This document shows positions 53,330 through 62,660 of a DNA stretch of 64,000 nt, piece by piece. The translations under genes were made by a program, and so were the position numbers. The stretch comes from Hyposmocoma kahamanoa (taxonomy: Eukaryota > Arthropoda > Insecta > Lepidoptera > Cosmopterigidae). The notes under the pieces are model-generated. The model did no database searches. It saw nothing but the letters and a program-made list of their open reading frames with translations, and had not been told where the DNA came from. The number at the start of each line of letters is the position of its first letter. Position 1 is the stretch's first letter. The stretch covers positions 688,260-752,259 of the forward strand of contig NW_020653712.1 of the NCBI RefSeq assembly GCF_003589595.1, read 5' to 3'.

Positions 53330-53510
53330 GCGAAGCCGAAGTCGAGGACGTACACCAAGCTCTCTGGGAGTGTGCCCTCTACGGGGAGAAGCGTAGGGAA
53401 TTATTAGACGGAATCAAAGTTCTCTAAGTGGGTCCGGTCCACTATCGCGATCTTGTAGGCTCGGAGGAAAACTTCAGGCGGCTTTGTTTAACCAAGAAGA
53501 TTAATGGGCT
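53330..53510 (+). pseudogene. R1/Jockey-like RT C-terminal fragment
   Basis: One frame reads EAEVEDVHQALWECALYGEK, then RRELLDGIKVL, a stop, then VGPVHYRDLVGSEENFRRLC. The pattern V-H-LWECPLY-E-RR-LL and DLV-S--NFRRL is usual at the C terminus of R1- and Jockey-group reverse transcriptases. It is short, with one in-frame stop, and followed by unrelated sequence. Confidence 0.7.
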
Positions 53511-53918
53511 ATGTTGTGGACGGCACCGGCATGTCGACCAATGAATGCGAGCAATTACTTAATCATAGAGGCGCCTTGTTGTTTATCCACCTATTTTTCT
53601 ATCAATCAAATTTAGAGATGTCGTCGGATGAAATAATTTTCATCAATTTTAGAAATAAAAATATGTAATATTCACTATAAAGAAAAGAGAAGAGATACTA
53701 TTCGTTCATAATTAATGTGATTCCAGTTCTGGCTTGATATTTACAAGAATAAAGCAAACGTTTCCACGGTCATTCTAGCGTTATCATAGAACTTCTTCAC
53801 TGTTCGTAATTTCGGTGAAACTCGACTTTTTGTTTTTTTTTGTTTATGATACGGGTTCACGTCTTCTTGCGCCCATAATACTATAAAAAGGTCACGTCAT
53901 AGTATTGACATCGCGCTC
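53511..53918. other. No recognised gene
   Basis: AT-rich apart from the last 60 bases leading into the palindrome at 53919 (CACGTCTTCTTGCGCCC). Confidence 0.4.
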
Positions 53919-53977
53919 ACACTCTCGTTACGTCACTTTGCCGCCTTAGCGGCGGCAAAGTGACGTAACGAGAGTGT
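53919..53977. repeat. Perfect 27-bp inverted repeat with 5-base loop
   Basis: Left arm ACACTCTCGTTACGTCACTT then TGCCGCC (53919-53945), loop TTAGC, right arm GGCGGCA then AAGTGACGTAACGAGAGTGT (53951-53977). No mismatch. It is GC-rich in an AT-rich setting. It could be a hairpin, a rho-like or stem-loop RNA element, or the fusion of two transposon ends. Confidence 0.97.
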
Positions 53978-54184
53978 ACCTGGTGTCGGGAACTTTTACC
54001 GACGACAGAGATCCAGTCGTCCAGTTTGTAGCCTTATGGGTACCAGGCTTGCGACTTACTAGTGCTGTTGATAAGTTTTCTTACATACCGCGCATGTATT
54101 TATTTACAACCAATGCTTTTGGTATACTAAACCAATTTAATCAATCTAAGTGAAGAAATAAATTTCTCACTAATTGCGCTAGAG

Positions 54185-54338
54185 CAAAAAAAGTCGTTCC
54201 GTGGCTTACTTGGCAGAGCTTCTGACACGGATTGCCTGAGAGTGCTGGTTTCAATCCAGCCGGATCAAATGAATTTATCCAAGTGATAGTCCATCTTTGA
54301 TATTAATAATTTTATTATAACAAACTAGTGAAGTAATA
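54185..54338 (+). mobile_element. SINE-1 head and tail
   Basis: tRNA-like 54196-54270: TTCCGTGGCTTACTTGGCAG, GCTTCTGACACGGATTGCC, GGTTTCAATCCAGCCGG. Tail CATCTTTGATATTAATAATT and CAAACTAGTGAAGTAATAT. Confidence 0.7.
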
Positions 54339-54339
54339 T

Positions 54340-54393
54340 CGAGTTCGCAGGTTTTCGCGATTATTACACATAGGAAATGAAACTATTTTTAAC
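54340..54393 (-). repeat. MITE-4 end fragment
   Basis: TCGAGTTCGCAGGTTTTCGC, ATTATTACACATAGGAAATG and AAACTATTTTT give the outer 50 bases of MITE-4, joined to Rep-A. Confidence 0.7.
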
Positions 54394-54642
54394 ACGCCTA
54401 TCCATAACAGTTACAGTGCCACTCAGAGCTTTAAATTGCAAAGATCTTAGGGGCACTACCACTGCACTCGTTACCCTAATACATAAGTTGATAAGTCCCA
54501 TGTGCCTGTAATTTCACCAGCACCCTTACCCTTCAAAACCGGAACACAGTAATGCTGACATTATTGCTTGGCGGCAGAAATAGGTAAGGAGGCAGTACTA
54601 CCTTGGACGAACTCTTCACAAGGAGCTCTACTGCTACTAAAC
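54394..54642 (-). repeat. Rep-A, right end replaced by MITE-4 fragment
   Basis: ACACGCCTATCCATAACAG to CACAAGGAGCTCTACTGCTAC. Confidence 0.85.
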
Positions 54643-54804
54643 ATCGTGACACTCAATAAAATTAACAATTTAATCATTGTTCAGCGGAACTCTGAGATCG
54701 ATTTCAATGTCTCTGTACATCAAATGACGAAATGATTTATTTACACATGATTTTGGACCATGGACCCGGTTGTACATTATTTATAATAAAATCTTTTTTT
54801 TTAT

Positions 54805-54866
54805 GTTACTTAGTGACGGGAAGTCATGCGCCTGGTGGCACGAGACGCGCCTACCCATAACCATGG
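54805..54866 (-). repeat. Rep-A right-end fragment
   Basis: ACTTAGTGACGGGAAGTCAT to GCCTACCCATAACCATGG. Confidence 0.7.
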
Positions 54867-54884
54867 ATCAATATTATAATAACA

Positions 54885-55098
54885 TAATAATAACGCACAC
54901 ATTTAACATAGCCCCGTACTAGAGAAACACTGTGTCGCGGGTGGCATGGACGCACACGTAGACAACCACAAATTACACCCAAACTCACGAGAGAAATAAA
55001 TGTAGGCCATACAAATATTTCTCCCGGCCCGGGAATGGAACCTAGAGCCTTTGTGTGGCAGTCCGGCATGGTAATCGTTTGGCCACGGAGTTAGTAAC
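54885..55098 (-). mobile_element. SINE-2, full-length
   Basis: AACGCACACATTTAACATAG to GTAATCGTTTGGCCACGGAG; box B is changed (GGGAATGGAACC). Confidence 0.85.
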
Positions 55099-55149
55099 TC
55101 ACGAGGACTGCTAAATAATTTACTTGATGTATGCCTAAGTAAGAACATG

Positions 55150-55462
55150 AAATGAAGCTTCGCGAGAGGCTATATCTCGATCTTCCCAGAACGGAGGTGC
55201 AACCGGGTCGTGCGCAGGAGTGCCGGAGACATCTCGCTAAGGTTATTCTGCTCTCGGAACGAAAAATGGCACAACTATAATATTATTTATTAAAATTGAG
55301 TCATAAACCACACCAGATTGCGCCACACGTCGCCAATAAGTGCAATACGTGTACATTAGTTGTTTATTTTATTGTCATATTATATTGTATGTATGTTAGT
55401 CCGGTATATATTACATGGGCCATGTGGCCTGAAATAAATGTATAAATAAAAAATAAACATCA
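55150..55462 (+). pseudogene. Retroelement coding tail and 3' UTR
   Basis: A 43-codon frame, MKLRERLYLDLPRTEVQPGR then AQECRRHLAKVILLSERKMA, ends in a stop near 55281. The following ATTATATTGTATGTATGTTA and TGGCCTGAAATAAATG match the 3' end of the ORF1-like element at 26760-26900, so both are probably the 3' part of one retroelement family. The peptide itself is not recognised. Confidence 0.5.
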
Positions 55463-55545
55463 GACAAAAAGATCAAACTACCAATTTTTTTGTAGAAGTC
55501 TATGTCAATGATTATTGAGTACGTATACAGTAAATTCCAGCATTT

Positions 55546-55612
55546 CGCAGCAGTAGAGCTCTTTGTGAAATACCTACTCCGTGCAGGGAAGTACCGCCAC
55601 CTTAGCTTATGT
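55546..55612 (+). repeat. Rep-A left-end fragment
   Basis: GCAGCAGTAGAGCTCTTTGT to GTACCGCCACCTTAGC, facing the next copy. Confidence 0.75.
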
Positions 55613-55617
55613 TTATT

Positions 55618-55912
55618 TATAATATGAAGTGATGAGACGAACAAGTCGTGTGCCAATGGTAAGCCACACGCCTGTTCATAACAGTTGCAGTGTCACTTAG
55701 AGCTTTAAATTGCAAAGATCTGACGGGCACTTCCACTGCGTCCGTCACCCTGAGACATAAGTTGACAAGTACCATGTGCCTGTAATTTCATCAGCACCAT
55801 TACCCTTAAAAACCGGAACACAGTAATGCTGACATTACTGCTTGGCGGCAGAAATAGGTAAGGTGGCAGTACTTTTATGGACGAACTCTTAAACAAGGAA
55901 CTCTACTGCTCC
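55618..55912 (-). repeat. Rep-A, complete
   Basis: ATATGAAGTGATGAGACGAAC to AAGGAACTCTACTGCTCC. The inner palindrome GTAATGCTGACATTAC is intact. Confidence 0.87.
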
Positions 55913-56177
55913 TTGAATTATTTACGGTTACATACTAATTAGTCATTTAAGTTTCAATTAAATATGATTTTATTTCCAGACTTAGACAGGCCTTTAGTAT
56001 GATTGAAAATTTAGTATGAATTTGAAAAATGCAATGAATACAATAATTATTCAAACTTGTAGTAATGACGTTTGAAGATGCTAAATAATTATTTTAACAA
56101 TAATTTCGTCGTTGTTCTTTATTTTGATTGTGATTGATCTCAATAAAGAACTTGATTTCCTTCATAAATATCCTTTC

Positions 56178-56405
56178 TTTTTTTAACCAACTTAAAAAAG
56201 GAGGAGGTTCTCAATTCGTCTGTATGTTCTATTTTTGTATGTATGTTACGCGATAAGTCCGCCATTTGTGAACCAATTTTGATGATTCTTTTTTTGTTGG
56301 AAAGAAGGTACCTCAGATGTGGTCCCATTTAAATTTCAAAAAAATATTCCACCTCTAAAGTGACAAGCTAGGGGATGAATGACTTTTGAGGTCGGTTTTG
56401 TTAAC
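56178..56405 (+). repeat. Rep-B, complete short form
   Basis: TTAACCAACTTAAAAAAGGA to TTTTGAGGTCGGTTTTGTTAA. The ends can be read as inverted repeats TTAACC/GGTT. About 220 bp. Confidence 0.82.
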
Positions 56406-56820
56406 CGGAGGTTGGGTTATTTGTATTCAGCCTTTCGCGAAGTGTAACGAACACAGCGAAAGAGGAAAAAAAATTCGAATAATATACTTAAAGAGATATT
56501 AATCTTTCTCATCAATACGTTTCAGAATAAACCTACGAACATCAACTCCTAAAAAGGCACGACTGGTAATCTGTAATATCGAATGCCGGATACTGCGAAA
56601 CGCCACGACATGACTGCCGTACGACAGAGGTGTCTACCTACACCAGTGTCACGATTTATTCAATATGACATTTCGTAGTGTGCTAAAAATTTGTAGATAC
56701 TGCATTCTGAGCGGTGGTAACCCAGTTGTAGAACGGATGAAACCAGTGGTGTATCTGGAAAACATTTGGAATTTCATATTTATCACGGCCCCACACTAGT
56801 GAGGCAAGCCTATATATACC
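56406..56820. other. No recognised gene
   Basis: Mixed composition (GCGAAACGCCACGACATGAC near 56596) without a repeat of the window. Confidence 0.35.
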
Positions 56821-56821
56821 C

Positions 56822-57163
56822 CCACACTAGAAAGCTGAAATAGTACAGCGCCAACCACTGACCTGTGAAAATATTCTGTATGTATTGTAATAAAGATAAT
56901 ATCTCTAACAACTGTTCCATTTGGTGGTGTGGGAAAAACTGCAAAATATCCAACTACAATATAAACTTTTTCAAATTTCGTCCGTTATAGCAAAGCTCAA
57001 GTTAAACTGGTCAATTTGCAGTGAAACAATTGACGACACCCGTCAATTGTTTCAAATTCGGGCTGGCCAATCGGAGCGTAGTTGTCACTGTGATGATTTG
57101 GCAGAATAGTTTTCAAACAAATTATATAACATCACGTCTCTATTTCTGTTTATATACTCGATG
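56822..57163. repeat. MITE-2, left end missing
   Basis: GAAAGCTGAAATAGTACAGC, AATTGACGACACCCGTCAATT (a palindrome), CGGGCTGGCCAATCGGAGC, ending CTGTTTATATACTCGATG. Confidence 0.8.
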
Positions 57164-57265
57164 CATTCCACCTTTGTACGGTTATGATAATGCGTTTGGC
57201 AAGGTAAGGTCTCTTGTTCTTTCTTGGGTAGGGAAAATGCACCCGGGGCGGCTCACCTAAGGTAC

Positions 57266-57275
57266 NNNNNNNNNN
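57266..57275. other. Assembly gap (10 N)
   Basis: Ten N between GGCTCACCTAAGGTAC and TGGCGCGAACACG. The real length of missing sequence is unknown. Confidence 0.99.
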
Positions 57276-57534
57276 TGGCGCGAACACGTTTTCGTCCTTA
57301 ACACTGTTATTAATTTTACAATCTAATAGTATAAATCATATTTGCAAACTGAATTAGGGAAAAATATAACTTATTTTCTTATCTTTAACTGCTGGGGCAA
57401 ACCAATTATTTATTAATCGAATTAAATGTCATGTTGGGTATTTGAACGTTTTGTATGCGTGCAACAACGGAAAAACCATTACCGAGATAACAAAATAGCT
57501 TTAATAACACCTACTGCGCTCTGGTGTCGGCGCT

Positions 57535-57660
57535 TAGGGATTCATCATCATTATTTTAGTCGAAATACTTCCACTGCTGGACATAGGGCACCTCCAAAGA
57601 ACTCTTGTATTGCTGGTTGCATCAATCGGCTTCCCGGCTCTCATCATCTCATTGGATTTC
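57535..57660 (-). repeat. RTE-like retrotransposon 3' fragment
   Basis: In plus orientation CATCATCATTATTTTAGTCG, CCACTGCTGGACATAGGGCA, CTCCAAAGAACTC and CATCAATCGGCTTCC. This is the familiar insect repeat block derived, in reverse, from the C terminus and 3' end of RTE-type elements, with an (ATG)n-like tail. Confidence 0.65.
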
Positions 57661-57675
57661 ACCAAGTTTTTGTTT

Positions 57676-57978
57676 TATTATATCAAGTGACGGGACGAAT
57701 TTGTCGGGCGCCTGATGGTAAGCTACATGCGTGTCCATAACAGTTGCGGTGCCACTCAGAGCTTTAAATCGCAAAGATCTGAGAGGCACTGCCACTGCGC
57801 CCGTCACCCTGAGACATAAGTTGACAAGTCCCATGTGCCTGTAATTTCACCAACACCTTTTCCCTTCAAAACCGGAACACAGTAATGCTAACATTACTGC
57901 TTGGCGGCAGAAATAGGTAAGGTGGCAGTACTTCCCTAGACGAACTCTTACACAAGGAGCTCTACTGCTTACTAATTA
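57676..57978 (-). repeat. Rep-A, complete reference-quality copy
   Basis: ATATCAAGTGACGGGACGAA to CACAAGGAGCTCTACTGCTT. All blocks are present: CAGTTGCGGTGCCACTCAG, ATCTGAGAGGCACTGCC, AAGTTGACAAGTCCC, AACACAGTAATGCTAACATT and GGCGGCAGAAATAGG. Confidence 0.9.
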
Positions 57979-58419
57979 TTTAAGTAATATTTATTATTTA
58001 TAACAAGGTATTTACGAGTTTCTAGAATCTCCTCCAACCTCATTACTACCAAGTAACCTAGCTATACCTAAGTTCTGAATCCATGCAACAGTTACATTAT
58101 AAGTGGTCAAAGACACATTGAAACAAAAGCCTGACATTGAAAGGGCATATTATTATTAAGCAGCTGCATACCTTATTTAAAAAAAAGAAAGAGTGAAAAA
58201 TTTCTGTTGCTAAGTTGCGCATACGCCGAAAGAGAAGTGAAATATGGGGATACAGTCGCGTGAACAAATATCATGTAAACTGATTGCATTATGATTTTTA
58301 TTAAAAAAAGGAAACGACTTCAAACTTTACGTTCGTAAGTTAAGTTCGATTCCCGATTCCGACAGGCGATTATAAATTATTATTAAAATTATAAAATTCT
58401 TTGAATGCATTCATTTTAT

Positions 58420-58640
58420 TTAAGAGCCATGCTCTTGTCGGTGTAGCCTCCTCCACTCCTCACGGTCCATAGCCAACTCCTTGACCTCCCTGTAACTGCT
58501 CACATTAACCTTTCTTTTTATTTGGTCACAGAATGCCATTCTCGGTCTTCCTCTCTGTCTCCTTCCTTCCATCTTTCCCTCAACAACAACCTTCAATAGT
58601 TCGTCGTTGCGCAACAAATGTCCAAACATTTTTCCCCTCC
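58420..58640 (-). pseudogene. Non-LTR (RTE-like) ORF2 C-terminal fragment
   Basis: The 69-codon frame reads MFGHLLRNDELLKVVVEGKM, then GRRQRGRPRMAFCDQIKRK, then YREVKELAMDREEWRRLHRQ before the stop. The G-HLLR ... EGK-EG-R-RGRPR ... DR--WR-L pattern is the standard end of many animal RTE/CR1-group ORF2 proteins. Nothing upstream is preserved. Confidence 0.8.
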
Positions 58641-58644
58641 TATT

Positions 58645-59140
58645 CTCTATCGTCTTTGAATGCAGTTCGAATTTAATTTTAAAATCAAAATTCAGTCATA
58701 TTTCAGTAAAATTTTATATCTACGTTATTTAAGGCACTATCCCGCCATTAGGCAAAGCCGTGACGTGTGACGCTATGTATAGAAGAGACTTACCGCTACT
58801 GGCCGCTAAAAGATTTCGAAATTGACATGCGATCTCGACACTAAAACACTATGAGCAATAATTCTTGGCTCACGTTAAAAAAACATAGTTGAATATTATT
58901 TTGGTAACAGCACTCGACTGTACCGTTAAGAATGCGAAATTTATTCTCGTTCCCGAGTATCGGACCATGTGACGTCATTAATAGTGATGCTTTCTTTCTA
59001 TCGATACGATCAACTTGCAACTTGTCGATATTCTTTAATATTTATATCTGACATCGTTATGTCAGTCCACAAGGTGCATCATCGTTCTTAACTCAACTTA
59101 CAGACATTATTACATACGTTGCTCTGATCCTAAAGTAAGT
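58645..59140. other. No recognised gene; CRE-like motif
   Basis: ACCATGTGACGTCATTAATAG near 58968 parallels GTGTGACGTCATATT at 36936. AAGCCGTGACGTGTGACGC lies near 58756. No coding signal. Confidence 0.35.
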
Positions 59141-59216
59141 AAGTAGCAGTAGAGGTCCAAGAGTTCGTCCAGGGAAGTACTGCCACCTTACCTGTTTCTG
59201 CCGCCAAGTAGTAATG

Positions 59217-59428
59217 CGAGCTAGGAAATGAAACTATTTTTCCGAATTAAAATCGCGTATATTTGTTTTTTTAAACAAATCTGATGACTGTACCACCTCA
59301 ATCAACCGTGACCATGGGACCTGTAAAGGGCCCGAAACGTCGGTTTGTTTGAAAAAACAAATATACGCGATTTAAATCCGAAAAAATAGGTTTCATTTCC
59401 TTTGTGTAACAATCGCGAAAACCTAAGA
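59217..59428 (+). mobile_element. MITE-4, inserted in Rep-A with 8-bp duplication
   Basis: Between two TAGTAATG copies (about 59209-59216 and 59429-59436). It starts CGAGCTAGGAAATGAAAC and ends GAAAACCTAAGAACTCGA. Long inverted arms: GAAACTATTTTTCCG, ATCGCGTATATTTG and TTTTAAACAAA face AAACAAATATACGCGAT and GGTTTCATTTCC. The left end has a deletion relative to the fragment at 54340. The core GGGCCCGAAACGTCGG is shared by all copies. Confidence 0.8.
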
Positions 59429-59482
59429 ACTCGATAGTAATGTCAGCATTACTTTGTTCCGATTTTGAAGGGTAAGGGTGCT

Positions 59483-59490
59483 GGTGCAAT

Positions 59491-59544
<54 letters not shown>

Positions 59545-59579
59545 TCATTTATTCGCTTTTTTAATTATTCGCTTTTTAA
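59483..59579 (-). repeat. (TAA)n microsatellite with AT-rich tail, a probable short retroelement end
   Basis: About 19 TAA units (59486-59543), then TTCATTTATTCGC and TTTTTAATTATTCGCTTTTT. Read on the minus strand it is AATAAATGAA followed by (TTA)n, like the AATAAATCATTATTATT end of the element at 10024-12013, so it may be a very short retroinsertion. ATTA/AATTA borders both sides. Confidence 0.7.
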
Positions 59580-59663
59580 TTACAGGCACATGGGACTTGT
59601 CAACTTATCTCTCATGGTGACAGGCGTAGTGGTAGTGCCCCTCAGGTCTTTGCAATTTAAAGC

Positions 59664-59792
59664 ACCACCAGCACCCTTACCCTTCAAAACCGGAACGCAA
59701 TAATGCTCACATTACTGCTTGGCGACAGAAATAAGTAAGGTGGGAGTACTTCCCTGTACAGACTCGTTCACAAAGAGATGTACTGCTAATAA
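59664..59792 (-). repeat. Rep-A left half
   Basis: ACCACCAGCACCCTTACCC to AAGAGATGTACTGCTAATAA, directly abutting the preceding copy tail-to-tail. Confidence 0.82.
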
Positions 59793-59961
59793 ATAAAATT
59801 AAAACTTATAGAGAGAATTTCAATGTTTCGCGCCCAAAAATGTTGTATGTAGAATAAGTACTTAATTTAAATTTAAATTTATTTATTTATATCAGGCGAC
59901 ATCGTCCATAAGAAAAGAGAATACTATATATAATAATATATACTGCAATATAATACTATAT

Positions 59962-60153
59962 ACTGCCTCCGTGGCCGAACGGTTGCCATACCGGACTGCC
60001 ACGCAGAGGTCCCCGGGAGAAATATTTGTATGGCCTACATTTATTTCTCTCGTGAGTTTGGGTGTAATTTGTAGTTGTCTATGTGTGTGTCCATGGCACC
60101 CGCGACACAGGGTTTCCCTAGTGTGGGGCTATGTTGAGTGTGTGCGTTATTAA
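59962..60153 (+). mobile_element. SINE-2 lacking box B
   Basis: ACTGCCTCCGTGGCCGAACG is intact, but GCAGAGGTCCCCGGGAGAAAT replaces the usual stretch, removing GGTTCGATTCCCGGGC. The remainder runs to GTGTGTGCGTTATTAAAAA. Confidence 0.87.
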
Positions 60154-60354
60154 AAAAAAATTACATCATATTACTAATGTTGCTACTTATTGCTTACATA
60201 TATATATCTGAAGTTACATAAATTAAATTTTACGCAATGTCCAAATAAATTTATTTAAATTGAATTCAATTTAAGTAATTAAAATAAAAAAATAAGTTAA
60301 ATGAAATTACAATTAAATAAATTCGTGGTACATAAAGTTACCTGCTTATTGGTA

Positions 60355-60595
60355 TTCTACAGGATATATCACGGAGAGTGTGCGACGGAATTACACGATT
60401 TAATTCCGCCTTCCCCTTTCTATCACCGGGGGACAAAACGTAGGCATGGATTCCAGCCCTATGGAACCCAACTCGGACCTTTGAGTGAATCGGAGTGAGT
60501 ATGCATTCTTTAGGTATGCATGCTCCATCGTCAACCACATCGTCACTTCCCATCAGGTGAGATAGAGGTCAAATGCGTAGGTACTTACATTTTCA
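60355..60595 (+). pseudogene. Retrotransposon RT C-terminal fragment
   Basis: YRIYHGECATELHDLIPPSP, FYHRGTKRRHGFQPYGTQLG, then frameshifts, then TAGGTATGCATGCTCCATCG and CATCAGGTGAGATAGAGGTC. Related to 20976-21345 but a different subfamily. Confidence 0.75.
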
Positions 60596-60754
60596 TAAAA
60601 AAACATATATGGCACCTTTTGTTTAGATGTACCATACAACAATGGCTTACGTAAGGGCCAGCCAGCTATCATGGTCAAGATGCTGTAGGCGCGTAAAGAA
60701 ATGCATCGCTTGCACATTATTGTTCGAATAGCCTACTATTATACCAATTTTCAT

Positions 60755-60890
60755 AGTTTTATTGGTTCTCCATACAAAAATATAAATAAATGCGAACTTA
60801 TTCACGCCGTTTATGATTTATTTATGTGACAAAAAGTAGCCATGTCCTTCTCCTAAGTCCCACCAATCTCTACACTAAAATTTATCAAAA
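60755..60890 (-). repeat. Helitron-like fragment
   Basis: Reverse complement of the 4405-4565 type: GGTTCTCCATACAAA, ATGTCCTTCTCCTAAGTCC and CTCTACACTAAAATTTATC. Confidence 0.55.
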
Positions 60891-61136
60891 CGACTCATCC
60901 GAAGAACAGAGTCCGATGTGATTCTACAACGTAAACAGGATAAACACATAATCTCCTTATTCAACATAAGGCCTAGCTATAGGTGTTTTCCTAATTTAAT
61001 GTATTACTTTGGAAATATAAAATCGATCAATGGTCGATCTGATATCCATATAGCTAAGAACAGCGAACGAAATGTATAATGTCCTGAGTGATAATAAGCA
61101 TTCTTGCACATAGGTCTTTGTTCTACGGATGAGTCG
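60891..61136 (+). repeat. MITE-3, complete
   Basis: CGACTCATCCGAAGAACAGAG at the left and CTTTGTTCTACGGATGAGTCG at the right are inverted repeats of about 20 bases. 246 bp. AAAA borders both sides, which is too simple to count as a target duplication. Confidence 0.8.
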
Positions 61137-61209
61137 AAAAGGTTCAATGGTATAGGCATGAAAACAAACCAGACAGAGTTACTTTCGCATTTATAATATT
61201 GGTTTGGAT

Positions 61210-61592
61210 CATCGAGTATAACCAGAAATAGAGACGAAATAAGGGCCATCCATCGCTGGCAACTCATCAGGTACATGGACCTCATATCACTTTCAAGTAT
61301 CAATTTTCGTTTGCGCTGAAATCACATATTAGAAAGCTGGAATAGTACAGCGCCAACAACTGACATGTGTGTACGTCTTCGTATATTCCAAAATTATTCT
61401 ATATCACTAACAATGGGACCCCATTGTTAGAGATATAGAATAACATCCATTACAGCAAAGCTCAAGTTAAGCTGGTCGATTTGAATTCGGGCTGCCCAAT
61501 CGGAGCGCAGTTGTCACAGTAATGATTTGGCCGAACAGTTTTCAAACAAATTAAATTACATTTCTTTTCTATTTCTAGTTACATACTCGATG
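61210..61592. repeat. MITE-2, complete short form
   Basis: CATCGAGTATAACCAGAAAT to AGTTACATACTCGATG. The centre holds a hairpin: CTATATCACTAACAATGGG, loop ACC, then CCATTGTTAGAGATATAG. Confidence 0.85.
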
Positions 61593-61876
61593 GTCTAGAT
61601 TAACGTATACTTTACCACATCACTACACTGCGTTTTTTTGTTGAATAATTCTAGATATCATTACAGGCCATCGCATGCAGACCAAATTATAATGCGAGCA
61701 ACATGCCTCGACACGTGTAACTTCAAGTTACTAGTTTGTTTACTTGGCTAAGCTATAAGTTAGTATCATCATATGACATTAAGTTAGCACATAATAAGTA
61801 GGTACTTAATTATATACTATACAGATTGTACAGCATTTCAAATTAGGTGCTTATTATTTTTTGTTTACTTATATAC

Positions 61877-62104
61877 AGTAGCAGTGTTAGAGCTCCTTGC
61901 GAAAGAATTTGTCCAGAGAAGTAAGTACTGCCATATTTCTGCCCCCAAGCAGTGTTGTGAGCATTACTGTATTTCGGTTTTGAAGGGTGCTGGTGAAATC
62001 AGACACATGGGACTTGTCAACTTATGTCTCAGAGTGACGCGCGCAGTGGCAGTGCCCCCCGAATCTTTTTGAATTAAAGATTTGAGTGCCACTGCAACTG
62101 TTTT
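61877..62104 (+). repeat. Rep-A, right end replaced by Rep-B
   Basis: TAGCAGTGTTAGAGCTCCTTG to GAGTGCCACTGCAACTGTTT. Confidence 0.85.
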
Positions 62105-62106
62105 TT

Positions 62107-62465
62107 TAACCGACTTCAAAAAAGGAGGAGGTTCTCAATTCTTATTTAAGTTACGCGATAAGTTTGTGATAAATAAATAATATGATGATTATTTTTCTGT
62201 TGGAAAGAGGTACTTAACTAAATGTAAACAATCTTGATATACCTTTTTATTGAAACATAATGCTTTATAAATCAATAGGCATGCAATTTCATAGATTGTT
62301 GATGCAACCAAGATTGTTTACATTTAGTTAAGTACCTAAACAAATGGACTACGGTCCCATTTAAATTTGAACATAATATTACACCTCTAAGGGTGGCAAA
62401 CTGGGGGATGAATCCGGTTTCGCACACATTTGCAAACCAATTTCAATAAAACTTGGCAAATATTT
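62107..62465 (+). repeat. Rep-B carrying a palindromic insertion
   Basis: AACCGACTTCAAAAAAGGAG to ATTTCAATAAAACTTGGC, interrupted after GTTGGAAAGAGG by the 126-bp element at 62210-62335. Confidence 0.82.
62210..62335. repeat. MITE-7: 126-bp element with perfect 27-bp inverted repeats
   Basis: GTACTTAACTAAATGTAAAC then AATCTTG (62210-62236) is exactly mirrored at 62309-62335. The 72-base centre is AT-rich without further structure. It is the only copy seen in the window. GGTAC in the unbroken Rep-B (AGAGGGTACCTCAG) suggests GTAC may be host sequence, with insertion at that palindromic site. Confidence 0.92.
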
Positions 62466-62660
62466 CATTTTATTTCATTTCATTTCATTTCAATTATTTT
62501 GTTACTTGTAAAAGTGACAAAATAATTGAAATGAACAAAATAATTGAAATGAACAAAATATTTTTTTTATTTTTATTTTTTTATTTATTTAACACACATA
62601 TCAATGACATTACATTGAAATGAACAAAATAATTGAAATGAACTTATAAAAGTAACAAAA
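62466..62660. repeat. Short inverted and direct repeats of TTCAATTATTTTGTT
   Basis: ATTTCATTTCATTTCATTTC tandem pentamers, then TTCAATTATTTTGTTACTT facing AAGTGACAAAATAATTGAA, followed by three further direct copies of AAAATAATTGAAATGAAC. It looks like replication slippage between inverted copies. Confidence 0.75.

Larger units (their letters stand above)
59143..59663 (+). repeat. Rep-A copy interrupted by two later insertions
   Basis: Rep-A parts: 59143-59220 (AGCAGTAGAGGTCCAAGAG to AGTAGTAATG), 59429-59482 (TAGTAATGTCAGCATTAC to GGTGCTGGTGCAATTA) and 59580-59663 (TTACAGGCACATGGGACTTG to TTTGCAATTTAAAGC). The first break holds MITE-4 with TAGTAATG repeated on both sides. The second holds a (TAA)n run with a short AT-rich tail. 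Confidence 0.85.

Noticed and set aside
59483..59545. A CRISPR-like or regulatory tandem array
   Set aside because: It is a plain TAA run joined to an AT-rich tail; units are 3 bases with no spacers. No CRISPR array was seen anywhere in the window.
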